Source: Chlorella sorokiniana
Lineage: Eukaryota > Chlorophyta > Trebouxiophyceae > Chlorellales > Chlorellaceae
DNA length: 64,000 nucleotides
Direction: 5' to 3'
Assembly (NCBI GenBank): GCA_025917655.1
Contig: CP084616.1
Location: 496,001 to 560,000 of the forward strand
Shown here piece after piece: positions 11,887 to 22,200 of the stretch; positions within the stretch are counted from its first letter, which is position 1, and each line of letters begins with the position of its first letter. The notes beneath the pieces are model-generated. The model was not told where the DNA came from and ran no database searches. It saw nothing but the letters and a program-made list of their open reading frames with translations. A program made the translations under genes and the position numbers.

Positions 11887-12653
11887 GCTGGCTGGCTGGC
11901 TGGGCGCGGCTCAGCCACTTCGCGCCATGGCTGCCTCGGCTGCTGGCGGCGCCCAGTGGGGCGGCGCTGCAGGCTGCGGTGCTGCGCCGCGCTGCAGACA
12001 CCCACTTTTGAGCGCAAGCTCTGCTGTGCAATGGGAGGCGTCGCCAGGCCGCACTGTTCTCAGCGCCGAGGGCCGATAATCGTTTGCGAGACTGACGGGA
12101 GCTCTGTCCGCAGTGATCAACACTAACCTTTAAAGAACTTGTGGGATCGCACGGAACTGTGGCAGAACACCAGAGGCGCGAGCTCCACCCAGTCGTGCTG
12201 CGCAAGCTGTGCTGCCGCCACCCAGGGGCCTGGACCTGGGGCGAGGTCCCTTGCTGTAGCTGGATTGAGCTGTTTGAAAAGCATAGAATTACAGGAGCAG
12301 GGCAGGTTCAATTAAACAAGTGATACAGACCCAAAGAAGCCGTGGCGCTAAATGGTAGCGTCGTTCCGCGTGTGGGAATGAAGGATGGCCGCTGAGCAAC
12401 CACAAGCAAACGCCCGGCCCTCTTTTTCAAGGGATTGAGGCGGAGGTGATGGAACAGAAAGCTTTGGAAGCCCAGAGGTTGAATTGCGCCAGTGTAACAA
12501 CAGAAAAGGGCCACCTCCCGATTGGCAGCCGCAACTGCCGATAGTAGCGGCCCCACAGTAGCAGCCAGGTTCTCACGGAACAGACAGGTGGGGCCTGGTG
12601 GGGCTGGAAGAGAGGGAACCAGAGGGCTGGAAGCTGGCGTTTCCATGCGCTGC
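11887..12653. other. Intergenic: formin upstream region and 3' UTR of the next gene
   Basis: No gene is supported here. The sequence is less GC-rich than its surroundings from about 12100 to 12500 and has short reading frames only. It should hold the formin promoter (near 11887-12100) and the 3' UTR of the minus-strand gene that stops at 12654. A minus-strand TGTAA lies near 12290. Confidence 0.45.
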
Positions 12654-14435
12654 TCACACCCTGAGCGGCTCGTAGTGCATCATCACCGCAACGTTGTGGG
12701 CGGAGGGCGGCACGTGCGCCGCCGCATACTCCAACCCCTCCTTGCCGCCCGCCTCGCCGCCCAGGGGCCCCTCGTGCAGCAGCGGCCTGAGGGCGGGGTC
12801 GGAGTCGAGGGCTGTGATGAAGGCGGCTTGGGCCCGGTGCACGGCGCGAGCCCTGCGGGGGCCGGGCACACGTGCAGGAAGTGAGCCGCACGCGTTGCCA
12901 CGCGGCCGTACCTCCGCCGCCGCCACATGCGACAGCTGCACCGAGCGCTACCCAGTGCTCCTGCACGCAAACCGCTTCACCTGCAGTAGGCAGCCCACTG
13001 TGCCACCAGGGCGCCCCACACGGCGGCGCAGGCGCCCACCAGCACCACAAACGTGAGCAGGCCCCAGTTCAGGCTGCCGTCGGGATCGCGCAGCCGCCAG
13101 TTGACCTCCGGCTCGGCGGGAGGGGCTGCAGGACAACGGAAACGGGCGCGTCAAGGCGCGCAGCAGACGCGCGGGCTGTCAGCAGGCGAGATGCACCCCA
13201 GCCCGCCGCAGGACTCAAGCTCGAGCAAAGCTGCACAGAGCAGCCCAGCACGCGGTGCAGCGACGGAAGCGTGGGAGGGGCAGCGGCCGGGATCAAGGCA
13301 GCGCGTCGGCAGGGAGGGCTGCGGGGCAGGAGCGGCGTGCCGCCGCACCGGGCATGGCGGTGTTCTGGAGGCGGGCCCACTCCATGGCGTGGCCGCCGCG
13401 CATCAGCAGGGGCTGGTGGAAGGGGCGCGCCTCGCGGGCATGGCCCTCCAGCTCCTCTGGACCCTCAGAGTGCTCCCAGTGGTGGTGGTGGGGGTGGTGG
13501 GGCGGCGCGGCACCCCCTCTGCGTGCCGCGCCATCTCAAACGGGCCGTGGCCGCCCGCGCGCGCGCAGCGGGGCGGAAGGCGTCCAGGGGCTCCGGCTCG
13601 GAGAAGCTGAACTCGTCGCTGGCGTCCGCCACGGCGTCGAGCGGCATGTGGTGGAGGGGGTGCGGACGCGCGCTCCGCACCAGCATGGGCTCAGCGTGCG
13701 GCCGGCTCCACGCCCCATCCCGCTCCATCAGGCCCTGTGCCGCGGCGGCGCCGCCGAAGAGCTTGGGGCTCTTGTGCAGCCCGCCGCGGAGGGAAAAGGG
13801 CTCCGCGCTGCCGACGTCGTCGTCGCCGCGCAGCAGGCCCGCCGCGGCGGCGGCTGCCTGCATGCGCGCCAGCGCCATCTGCCGCGCCAAGGGGCAGCGG
13901 CTGGCCAGCAGCTGGTGCTGCAGGGCGCCCACCACGTCCATGCGGGTGCCCACCAGGGCCAGCAGGCGCTCCGCGGGGCTGGGCAGGCCGGCGTCAGACG
14001 CCGGGCCCGCGCGGCGCCCCAGGCTGGAGCGCAGCTGCGACGAGGCCTGGTAGCGCTGCACCATGCCCACCACGCGGCCGTCCTCCACGATGGCGTAGGT
14101 GCCGCTGGACTGGCCGGGCTGGTTGTCCTCCTGCACGCATTAAGGCAGCGCGGCGCCGGACAAGCGTAAGCAAAAGCCGACGCACCGGGAGCGCAGGCGC
14201 CCGTTCCCCCAGGTGTGACTACACCCCATGCGGCATTGTTCTCCACGGCTTGCGCATCGACATGCCGAGACCGGCGCGAAAAAGGCGCAAGGAGCGAGAG
14301 GCTGTAGTGGTCGTCACGCACGGCCAGGGCTCCTGCAACACCGCCGGCATGCACCTGAATGGTCTGAATCGTTAGCTCTGCCCTGGCGGTGGAGACCGCC
14401 AGGACCAGCAGGGCGGCAAGCCCTGCTGCCCTCAT
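12654..14435 (-). CDS. Unknown type I single-pass membrane protein
   Basis: The start is ATG at 14435. The first 19 residues (MRAAGLAALLVLAVSTARA) are a clear signal peptide, followed by ELTIQTIQVHAGG. A later exon after a CAG acceptor near 14130 encodes GTYAIVEDGRVVGMVQRYQ and a long hydrophilic, partly Ala-rich luminal part. The exon near 13130-12985 contains WRLRDPDGSLNWG followed by a transmembrane helix (LLTFVVLVGACAAVWGALV). The last exon, about 12856-12654, encodes a short cytosolic tail ending HYEPLRV before TGA. The luminal exon shifts frame near 13460. I do not recognise the family. It is head to head with CWC25, with 258 bases between the two start codons. Confidence 0.72.
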
Positions 14436-14693
14436 GTCGGCTTTGTTCTTGTTCTGCTCTTGTTGCTGCCGTAAATGTATCCGACCGGATTGGGCCTGCT
14501 CGAAATGGCGAGAAAACGGCCCGGAACAGCCATCCTGTGGCGTGTTTCGGGCGTTTTCTTCCGCGCTGCATGGGGCTCCAGTCCTGCGCCGGGGCGGGCG
14601 TCCGACTGCTTATTCTCGACCTGATTGGCTGCTCAAAGACTGAAAGGGTGTGGGACTGCGCCTTAAGTCCCGTGCACCCTCGCAGTTGCCAAG
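14436..14693. promoter_or_regulatory. Short divergent promoter region
   Basis: This 258-base gap separates the start codons of the signal-peptide protein (minus) and CWC25 (plus). Both promoters and both 5' UTRs must lie here, so the genes may share control. No TATA box or known motif stands out. Confidence 0.5.
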
Positions 14694-17644
14694 ATGGGCA
14701 AGAAGTCGGGGCCCCTGGCCTTTCTCAACAAGGCAAGCTAATTTACAGCGCTAGAAGGGGCGTCAAGGGGGCGTAGGGCGCCATCAAATGTCATCACTGG
14801 GCCGCCGCCACCGAGGCGCCCGTTCCCATCCGCCTGCTGCAGAAAACATGGCACCCGGGCGCATTCAGAACCTGGAGGAGGTTTGGAAGCGGGAGCAGGC
14901 GGCCGCCAAGGAGGATGAGAAGCTGAAAGAGTACGCCAAGCAGCTGCAGGACGAGCGCGCGCGAGGAGCTCGCCGCCGTGGCCGAGGCGGCGGGCCACAA
15001 GATGTGAGTGAGCCCCGGGGGCGCGGCAACCGCTCCCCGCCCGCCGTCATGGCGGACGAGCATGCTGTTGCGACGATATTCACAAACGGCACTTGGTGGC
15101 TGCTGGCGCGGCCCCGTCCTGGCCAGCGCTCCGCTGCTCGCGTCTCAGCCAGCCGCCGTCTTCCTCACTGCTTGTTCCGCCCGTTCCTCCCCCCGCGCCG
15201 CGCAGCAAGTCTGACCGCCTGGACTGGATGTACCAAGGAGGCCTGGTGGCGCGCCAGGAGGCGGACCAGCGCGCCGCGGCTCAGGAGGCGTCGGCCGCGG
15301 CGCCCGCCGCGGAGGTGCCGGCCAGCGGCGAGGGGCGCCGCCGGGCGCGCCGGTGCCCAGGCCCAAGCTGCCCTCCTTCTACTCGGAGGACACCCCCGCC
15401 AGCGCCAACGAGATGTGGCAGCGCCTGCACTCCGACCCGCTCTTCGCCATCAAGCAGCAGGTGGGGCCTGCTCCTGCCTTGCCTTTCGATGGGGCGCGGG
15501 CTGCACCTGCCTTGCCCAGCAGCACGCGGGCCGCCCTTGAGCTGCTCTCTCTGAGGGGCCAGGCATGAGGCGTCCCCACCCCCGGCCTGGGCGCCTTGCT
15601 TGCCCTGCCCTCCTGCTTGCTGCCTTCCACGTGAACCTCGCTGCCAGCGGGCACAGGCTAGGCAGATTGCGGCATGCCTTCATGTCTCCTCCCCTCTCGC
15701 CATCTCTCTGCGCAGGAGCTGTCGGCGCGGCGCAACATCGTGGCCAACCCGGTGAAGATGCAGGCGATCAAGCAGCAGGTGAAGGAGCTGAAGCAGCTTG
15801 CCGGGGCGGCGCCAAGAAGGAGAAGAAGGCGAAGAAGGAGAAGAAGCGGAAGAAGGAGAAGCGCGGCAAGCGCGGGCGCTCGTCCTCGCCGTCGTCGGCC
15901 AGCGAGCCGGAGGCGGCGCCAAGCGGCCGCGGTCTGCGTCGCCGCCGCGGCGGCGCTGCCACGGGAGCAGCCGCCGCGCGGAGAGGACGAGCGGGAGCAG
16001 GGGCAGCGGGAGGATGAGCGGCGGCGGCACAACGACGTGCGCCGGGATGGCGGGGAGGGCGAGCGGCGGTACGGCCGTGATGATGATCGGCGGAGCGGCC
16101 GTGACGATGAGCGGCGGTACGGTGGTAGGGACGAGCGGCGGTACGATCGTGGAGACGAGCAGCGGTACGGCCGTGATGATGAGCGGCGGTACGGTGGTAG
16201 GGACGAGCGGCGGTACGATCGTGGAGACGAGCAGCGGTACGGCCGCGATGATGAGCGGCGGTATGGTCGCGAGGACGACGAGCGGCGGCGGGCGGCGACC
16301 GCCGCAGCCGCAGCCGCAGCAGGAGTCGCGGCCGCCAAGGGCGGCCAGGCCCGCGTGACAAACAGGGTGGGGACGCGCGTGGCGGCGGGCAGGAGGGCGA
16401 GCGCCCCGCCGCCGCTCCCCCGCAGCCGCGACCGCGACCGCGCGCAGCGGCCCGCGTCGCCCGCGCCCGCGAGCGGGACGCGCAGCCAGCGGCGCAGCCA
16501 GCGGCGCAGCAGCAGCAGGCGCAGCAGCAGGAGGTGCGGGTGCACATGGATGGCGCGTCAGCCCAGGCCAGGTCGTCGCAGTACGGCATAGACTGGGCGA
16601 GCCACGTGCCGGAGGAGGCGCGGCGGGCGGATCGTAGGTGGGGACCTGCTCCCACTGCCCCTTGCACACCTGCTGCGGCTTGGCTGCGGTTTTTTGTGTG
16701 TGTGTGTGTGTGTGGGGGCGTGAAGGGAGTAGTTCTGTTTTCGTTTCTTTTTCGTTACGCATTGCTGCGACAGGCCTTGAGAGGTGCGTTTGGCCTCACC
16801 CCGCCGCCTGTCGCCGCCTGGCCGCAGCGACTTTGCGGAGGCCACGCGTCGGCGGCTGGAGGAGGCGGCGGCGCGCAAGGAGGCGGAGGAGCGGGAGAAG
16901 GCGGCGCAGCGTTACCGCCGCCAAGAACACCGCGTCGGCCGCCTCTCGGGTGGGGCTTTGGGGCTCTGGTGCTTGGCATGCAGGGCAGGGCGTGCGGACG
17001 GCACGCTGCTTTGTTTCATGCTGTGGCTTGTGCTGGCTGGGCCACGGAGCGGCCCGAGCTGTGCCTGCTGAGTCCGTCGCGTCCCTGCAGCAGCCGGCCT
17101 GGCAGCGAGCCAGCGCACTCGGAGTTCCCTTCCCGCTCACCCCTCGCCCTCCTCTTCATGTCTCGCTCGATGCTGAGCTTCGTCTTTACGCGCTGCAGAG
17201 GAGGAGAAGGCGCGGCGGCTGGCGGAGATGATGGGCAACGCGGAGGAGCACGAGGCGGAGCGCGCGCAGCGGCTGCGGCGGCAGGCGGAGAAGGAGGCGG
17301 CGGAGGGTGCGTGCAGGCGGCGCCCGCCAGCCCTGCCCAGCTGCAGCAGGCTCCCCGCTGGCTTCGCCCCTGCGCTGCAGCGGCTGCGGCTGTTGTTGCG
17401 CACACCTTACATCGCGATGTTGTGCGGGTTTTATACATTTCACTTCCTCACCCGTTGTCATCTCCTTCTCCCTCCGCTTGCAGAGGCGGAGCAGGGGGCG
17501 CGGCACCACACGGACACCGCGCAGTTCCTGCAGGCGGCCACCAAGGACGTGTACGGCACCACCAAGGGCGGCTCGCTGGAGGACACGGTGGGCCGCCGCG
17601 CCTTCTTCAACGACCGCAGCGGCGCCGCTGGCTACAAGAAGTAG
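14694..17644 (+). CDS. CWC25: Pre-mRNA-splicing factor CWC25
   Basis: CWC25 acts at the first catalytic step of the spliceosome. Exon 1 (14694-14732) encodes MGKKSGPLAFLNK and joins through a GC-AG intron to KTWHPG at 14843, then QNLEEVWKREQ. This is the conserved Cir_N start. Exon 3 encodes KSDRLDWMYQGGLV, the family hallmark. It continues with FYSEDTPASANEMWQRLHSD, then ARRNIVANPVKMQAIKQQ and a Lys-rich stretch. A tandem Arg/Asp/Tyr repeat (16063-16290) and an RS-like Arg/Ser region follow. Later exons encode SSQYGIDWASHVPEE, RRLAEMMGNAEEHE, and a last exon with SLEDTVGRRAFFNDRSG ending at TAG. The order matches CWC25/CCDC49 end to end. Frame corrections are needed near 14860, 14963 and 15346. 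A TGTAA at 17758-17762 lies 114 bases after the stop. Confidence 0.93.
16106..16249 (+). repeat. Two tandem 72-bp units in CWC25
   Basis: Two nearly identical 72-base units (16106-16177 and 16178-16249) each encode 24 residues. Each is itself three diverged eight-residue repeats: DERRYGGR, DERRYDRG and DEQRYGRD. Partial copies flank both sides. The unit length keeps the reading frame. Confidence 0.9.
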
Positions 17645-18193
17645 CGGCGGGGCTGAGAAGAGCGCCGCGTAGCAGGCGCTGCAGCAGACCTGTGAAGCGC
17701 TGGCCTGGTCGCATGCTTACACTGCTTGCTTGTTCCCCTCACTTGCTCTATTGTGGCTGTAAGGCAGCGCTGGTGGCAAGGGCCCATGGCCAAGTGCACA
17801 ACAACGGCGGTGTGCTGTGAAGCGGCGGTGTGCTGTGAGCGGCACGCCAGCAGGGAGGGCGAAGGCCCGGCCAGAAGCGTTGCTCAGCAGTCGGCCTGGT
17901 TGTTGCATCCTGACAATCGTTGATAACAAGCTTGAACCACGCCACCGCTTTCAATATCTCTGTAGTCGCTGCCATCCATCATCGCAAGGCTGCCTCGCTC
18001 CCTGTACAGCTTTGCAAGTGGGTGAGGCCTCATCGTCCATATTGAAGACAGCCCGCCGCCCGTGCGACCGCATCCGCGGGCCTGCCACCGTCGCCCTGCC
18101 ACCCTCCGCCCGTGGCACGCTCCCTTGCGCTTGCAGGCTTATTCCGCGGCGTGGGCGGGCCCGGCGGCAGCGGCAGCGTCTGGGAAGCGCGCC
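17645..18193. other. CWC25 3' UTR and LSM5 upstream region
   Basis: This gap lies between two plus-strand genes. The TGTAA at 17758-17762 probably sets the CWC25 mRNA end. The remainder up to 18193 is the likely LSM5 promoter and 5' UTR. No further gene is supported. Confidence 0.5.
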
Positions 18194-18789
18194 ATGATCG
18201 CATTCAAGAAGCAGAACCTGGCGGGCAACCCCTCCCAGATCCTGCCCAGCGAGCTGATCGACCGCTGCGTCGGCTCGCGCGTTTGGGTCGTCATGCGCGG
18301 CGACAAGGAGATTGAGGGCACGCTCAGGTGCTCTGCGAGGCTACACGCCAGCCACACTGCCGCAGGCAGGACCCCTACGCTGCTGCTGCTTGGAGCGTGC
18401 CGAGAAGGGACGACGGTGGCCTGTCGCTTCACTGCTTTCGCCGCGTCTCACCGCAGCGCTGTGCCCCGCACCCGCCTGCAGAGGCTTTGACGTGTTTGTC
18501 AACATGGTGCTTGAGGATGTGACGGAGTATGAGATCACGCCGGAAGGGCGCAAGGCGAGCCGCTGCTCGCTCTCGCTGCCGCCTGCGTCCCTCTTTCCGG
18601 CGGGTTGCACGCTCTCCCTTTGCATTGTTTGGTGCCGGTGTGAAGTGGCACCAGGCTGCCTCACTTTAGTCGGCATCGTTTATGACGGGATCCACTTGAT
18701 TGTTTCAGGTCACGCATCTGGACCAGATCCTGCTCAACGGCAACAACATCGCGGTGCTGGTGCCCGGCGGCAAGCCCGAGGATCAGTAG
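18194..18789 (+). CDS. LSM5: U6 snRNA-associated Sm-like protein LSm5
   Basis: LSm5 is a subunit of the LSm2-8 ring on U6 snRNA and of the LSm1-7 ring in mRNA decay. Three exons are clear. Exon 1 (18194-18327) encodes [20 protein letters not shown] and [12 protein letters not shown]. Exon 2 (18482-18554) encodes [20 protein letters not shown]. Exon 3 (18709-18789) encodes [20 protein letters not shown] and ends KPEDQ. Phases fit exactly (2, 0). Both Sm motifs are present, including the NGNN block of Sm2. The second intron starts with GC (AAG before GCGAGC). The ATG at 18194 adds about ten residues compared with plant LSm5, and an upstream in-frame start is possible. No frame correction is needed. 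Confidence 0.96.
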
Positions 18790-18813
18790 GAGGATCAGTA
18801 GGAGGATCAGTAG
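18778..18813 (+). repeat. Three tandem 12-bp units carrying the LSM5 stop
   Basis: The unit GAGGATCAGTAG occurs three times in a row. The first copy encodes Glu-Asp-Gln and the LSM5 stop. Because 12 is a multiple of three, copies two and three add two more stops in the same frame. Confidence 0.95.
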
Positions 18814-19232
18814 CGCCGCGCAGCGAACAGCTTGCCTGCTGCGCACAAGCTCGTTTTCCCTGCATGCCAGCCCCATGCCATACTGCATTGTCAACCCCTC
18901 TACATTCCGCTCTGTCCACACTGCTTGACAACCCAGTCGTGGCAATCAGCGAAGAGGTCGGTGCTGCTGTGGCGCGGCCGCCTGAGAGCTGCCACACGCA
19001 TGATAGCCTGGAGTGTTTCCACTTGGAGGCGCGACCCAACATCGAGTCTCGTGTGTTAGCAATCACGATCCAATGCCAAACTGAAGCCAAGCCGTTGCTG
19101 AGGACCAGTCGCTTGATCACAAACACGCAGTTTGTTGCCTTTTGCTGCCAGCGATGGCCGGAGGATAGCTTCGCCCCATAGTTGAGACGACAAAGTGTGT
19201 GGATCGCTGAGCGGGTGCCACAGCCGGCGACC
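18814..19232. other. LSM5 3' UTR and TRS120 upstream region
   Basis: No gene is supported here. The sequence is less GC-rich than its neighbours and lacks a good coding frame. It should contain the LSM5 3' UTR and the TRS120 promoter. Confidence 0.4.
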
Positions 19233-22200
19233 ATGACTCCTCCTGTGGTCACCCGCACTGTTGAGCCGGGGCTCACGCTCTTCTCGGCCGCGGAGATCCG
19301 TGTGGTGAGATGCCGGCCACTCCCCAGCCGTAGCGGCCATCAGCGCCAGCGGCTGCCCCCGCACCCACCCGCCTCGCCTGCCACTGTGGGACGCAGGTGC
19401 TGCTGCCGGTAGGCGAGGCCCCGGATGCCGTCTTCCAGCGGTATGCCTCCCTGATCATGCGGCACCGCCAGGTGGAGCTGAACAATGTGCGTTCCTTCTA
19501 CAAGGAGGCACAGAAGAGCCCGTTCAAGTTCTTCCCATGGAAGCAGGGCAACATGCACTTCAGATTCCTGCCGGTGCGCTGCCAGGCAGGCTGCTTCGCC
19601 GCATTGGAGGCAGCAGCCTTGGAGGTGCCTGCAGGGGTGCTTGAAAAGATATGCTGACGAGCTGGGGGGCTGTCCATTGATGGCCGCCCTGGCGGTGAGC
19701 CCCAGCCGCGCTAATGCGCTCTCTCTGGCCACCCTCAAAGACATCATCCACACTTGAGCCGCCCATCCATTTCCCTCACGTTCCCGTGCGGCAGGAGGAG
19801 CAGGCGCTTGAGCCGCAGCCGCTGGCGCCGCTGCACAGCCACCGGCGGGTGCTGGGCGTGATTGGCGTCATGCACTGCCCCAACGTCGCCGACGTCACCA
19901 AGGCGTACCTCCAGTTCGAGCAGCGCTGCAAGTGAGGAGCGCGCCGTCCATGTATGCGGCGGCCAGGCTGGGCAGGCATCCAGCTGAAAAGCGAGCGCGC
20001 CCATCCCCGACCGACTCCTCACGAGTTTGTTCCGTGCCGCTCAACCGTGCTCTCGTTGGCCCCCGCCTGCCCCGCAGGGCCTTTCCTGACGCCTTCACGC
20101 TGCGCTGCTTCGCCTTTGAGCCCAGCGACGAGCAGATCCAGGAGGACCGCAAGGGCCAGCGCAACTTCATCATGTTCCCGCCAGGTGCTTTTTTTTTTTT
20201 TGTGTGTTTGTTTGTTTGTTGCTTTTGAGGTTTCTTCAGGTGCCTGCGGCCTGAATGCTGAAACGCATCACTGCCGGGATGCTGCCGCTTGCCGCCCTGC
20301 ACCTGCACCCAGCCCGCAGCACAGCGCTGGTGCGCCCGGTGCTGGCGTATCGCACCCCCGCAAACCTTCGCGCCCCCAAGCCTGTGCCCGCCTGTCGGCC
20401 CGCCGCTCGCCCGCTCCAGCTGCCCAGGCACGCCCACGCCCTGCTGCTGCCTTGCGCTTTCCGCCCCGCCAGGCGACCACGAGCAGCTGGACAACCACGC
20501 AGAGGTGGTCATGCACGACTTCGCCGCCTGCCTGCTGGGCGAGCTGGAGCGCTGGATGCTGACCGCCTCTCCCGCCATGGTGGACCTGTCGGGCCAGCTG
20601 GTGGACTCCCGAGTTTGGGGGGCCACGGGGCGCTGGAGGCGGTGCAGACGCGGCTGTACAGCGACGAGGTGCGGCGGCGGGGGAGCGGGGGAAGGGGGCT
20701 GGCGAGCGTGTGGCTTTGCCCAGCCTGTGCGGACAGCTGCCATGAGGCGTGGCGTGCGTGCGGCGGCGCTGAGCCTGGTTGCTGCCCCGTATGGGTATGC
20801 ACAGCCGCACGTCCCTGGTCCCGCGCTTCGTGGCGGCCGTGCTGCAGGAGCTGAAGACCAAGAAGCGGTACGGGCGGCTGCAGAAGGCCATGGGCGACCA
20901 CTGCCTGCTGGCGGGGTCGCCGCTGGACGCCCAGGATCACTACTCCACGGGTGGGTGGGTGGGGGGGTCGGTTGGGGGGTGAGTGTGTGTGTGTGGGGGG
21001 TGGGGGTGCGGCAGGAACGGGTTCATGCGTGTGGTAGATTTGTTGAGGGCAGGGTGGCCAGGGGCCCGGCGGCACAGGGCTGCACAATCACAATTCTAAC
21101 CACCAGAGCCACGCGGGTCCCGTTCAACCGGACTGGGGGCATGCCCCTCCGCCTGTTGATCTCTCTTATCGCCGTTCAGCGGTCACCACACGCGTCACAG
21201 CACCCGCTCGCATCCTCTCCCTGCCCGTCGCTGCAGCCGTGGAGCTGGGGCGCACCACACAGGACTGGGTGTATCTAGGGGCGGCGCTAGAGGGCTTTGC
21301 CGCTGCCAAGGCCCTCAACGCCGCCATCACGGAGGGCGGCTTCGCCATCAACCAGAGCAGGTGTGTGTGGTCCAAGGGAGTGTGGGTTGGATGCTGGCTG
21401 GCTTGCGGGGTGGGGGGCGGGGGGTGGGGTTGTAGCCCCAATTGCTGGCGGCTGGTTGAGCTCAGGTTGATGTGCCCTTCTTTGCTTAAGCATGGTATGG
21501 GCCCAGCATAGAGAACCGCACACGTTGCATGGCACCCCTCCTCCTGCCCTTTTGCTGACCATGCGCGCTGCCGCACATCCCCCACGGGCAGCGTGTTCAA
21601 TGATGAGGAGCAGTGGCGCACGCCGCGGCGCGAGGCGGCGGAGGGCGACGCCGACGGCGGCGCGTCGGGTGGGTGGAAGGCTCGGGCCAAGGGCGCTGCC
21701 GCCCGCCGCTGCACCAGCCCCCAACGCCATGTCAGCTTGCTTTGTTGGAGCCGTGCCGCACAGCTTTCCAGCCGTCACCGACGCAGCCCTGTTGTTGCCC
21801 CGCGCCCTGCAGAAGCGTCGCGCAGCAGCAGCTCGAGCGCCTTTGGCGGCGGGCAGTTCTGGGCGGCGCTGCGGGGCGTGGAGAAGCTGGAGGGGGAGGT
21901 CAGGGCCCTGTTTGCAGGTGAGCCCCGCACCGGTCTGTTGCTTGTAGTGCTGCACCCTTGCTCGGCCTGTGCTATTTCTTTCTGTTTTTTCTTTATGTTT
22001 CTTAATGTTTATCCCCCCCCGCTCCGCAGAGTCCAAGGCAAGCATGCGGCGGCGCGGCGCCCAGCCGCTGCTGGTTGAGAGCGAGCTGAAGCTGGCACGC
22101 TTCATCGCCGGGCTGCATGTGAGCCACTTGTTCTGTGTCCGCACACTTTCTTGCTCACTCTCTTCCATGCTTGCGGTTTGCTGCCAGCGGGGTTGAGGGC

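Noticed and set aside
12872-14169. Long plus-strand open frames over the type I membrane protein gene
   Set aside because: The minus strand has a signal peptide, transmembrane helix and proper splice sites. The plus frames are Arg/Ala-rich shadows.
15658-16762. Minus-strand frames with Tyr/Arg/Ser repeats
   Set aside because: They are the reverse reading of the CWC25 tandem repeat, whose plus-strand frame matches the splicing factor.
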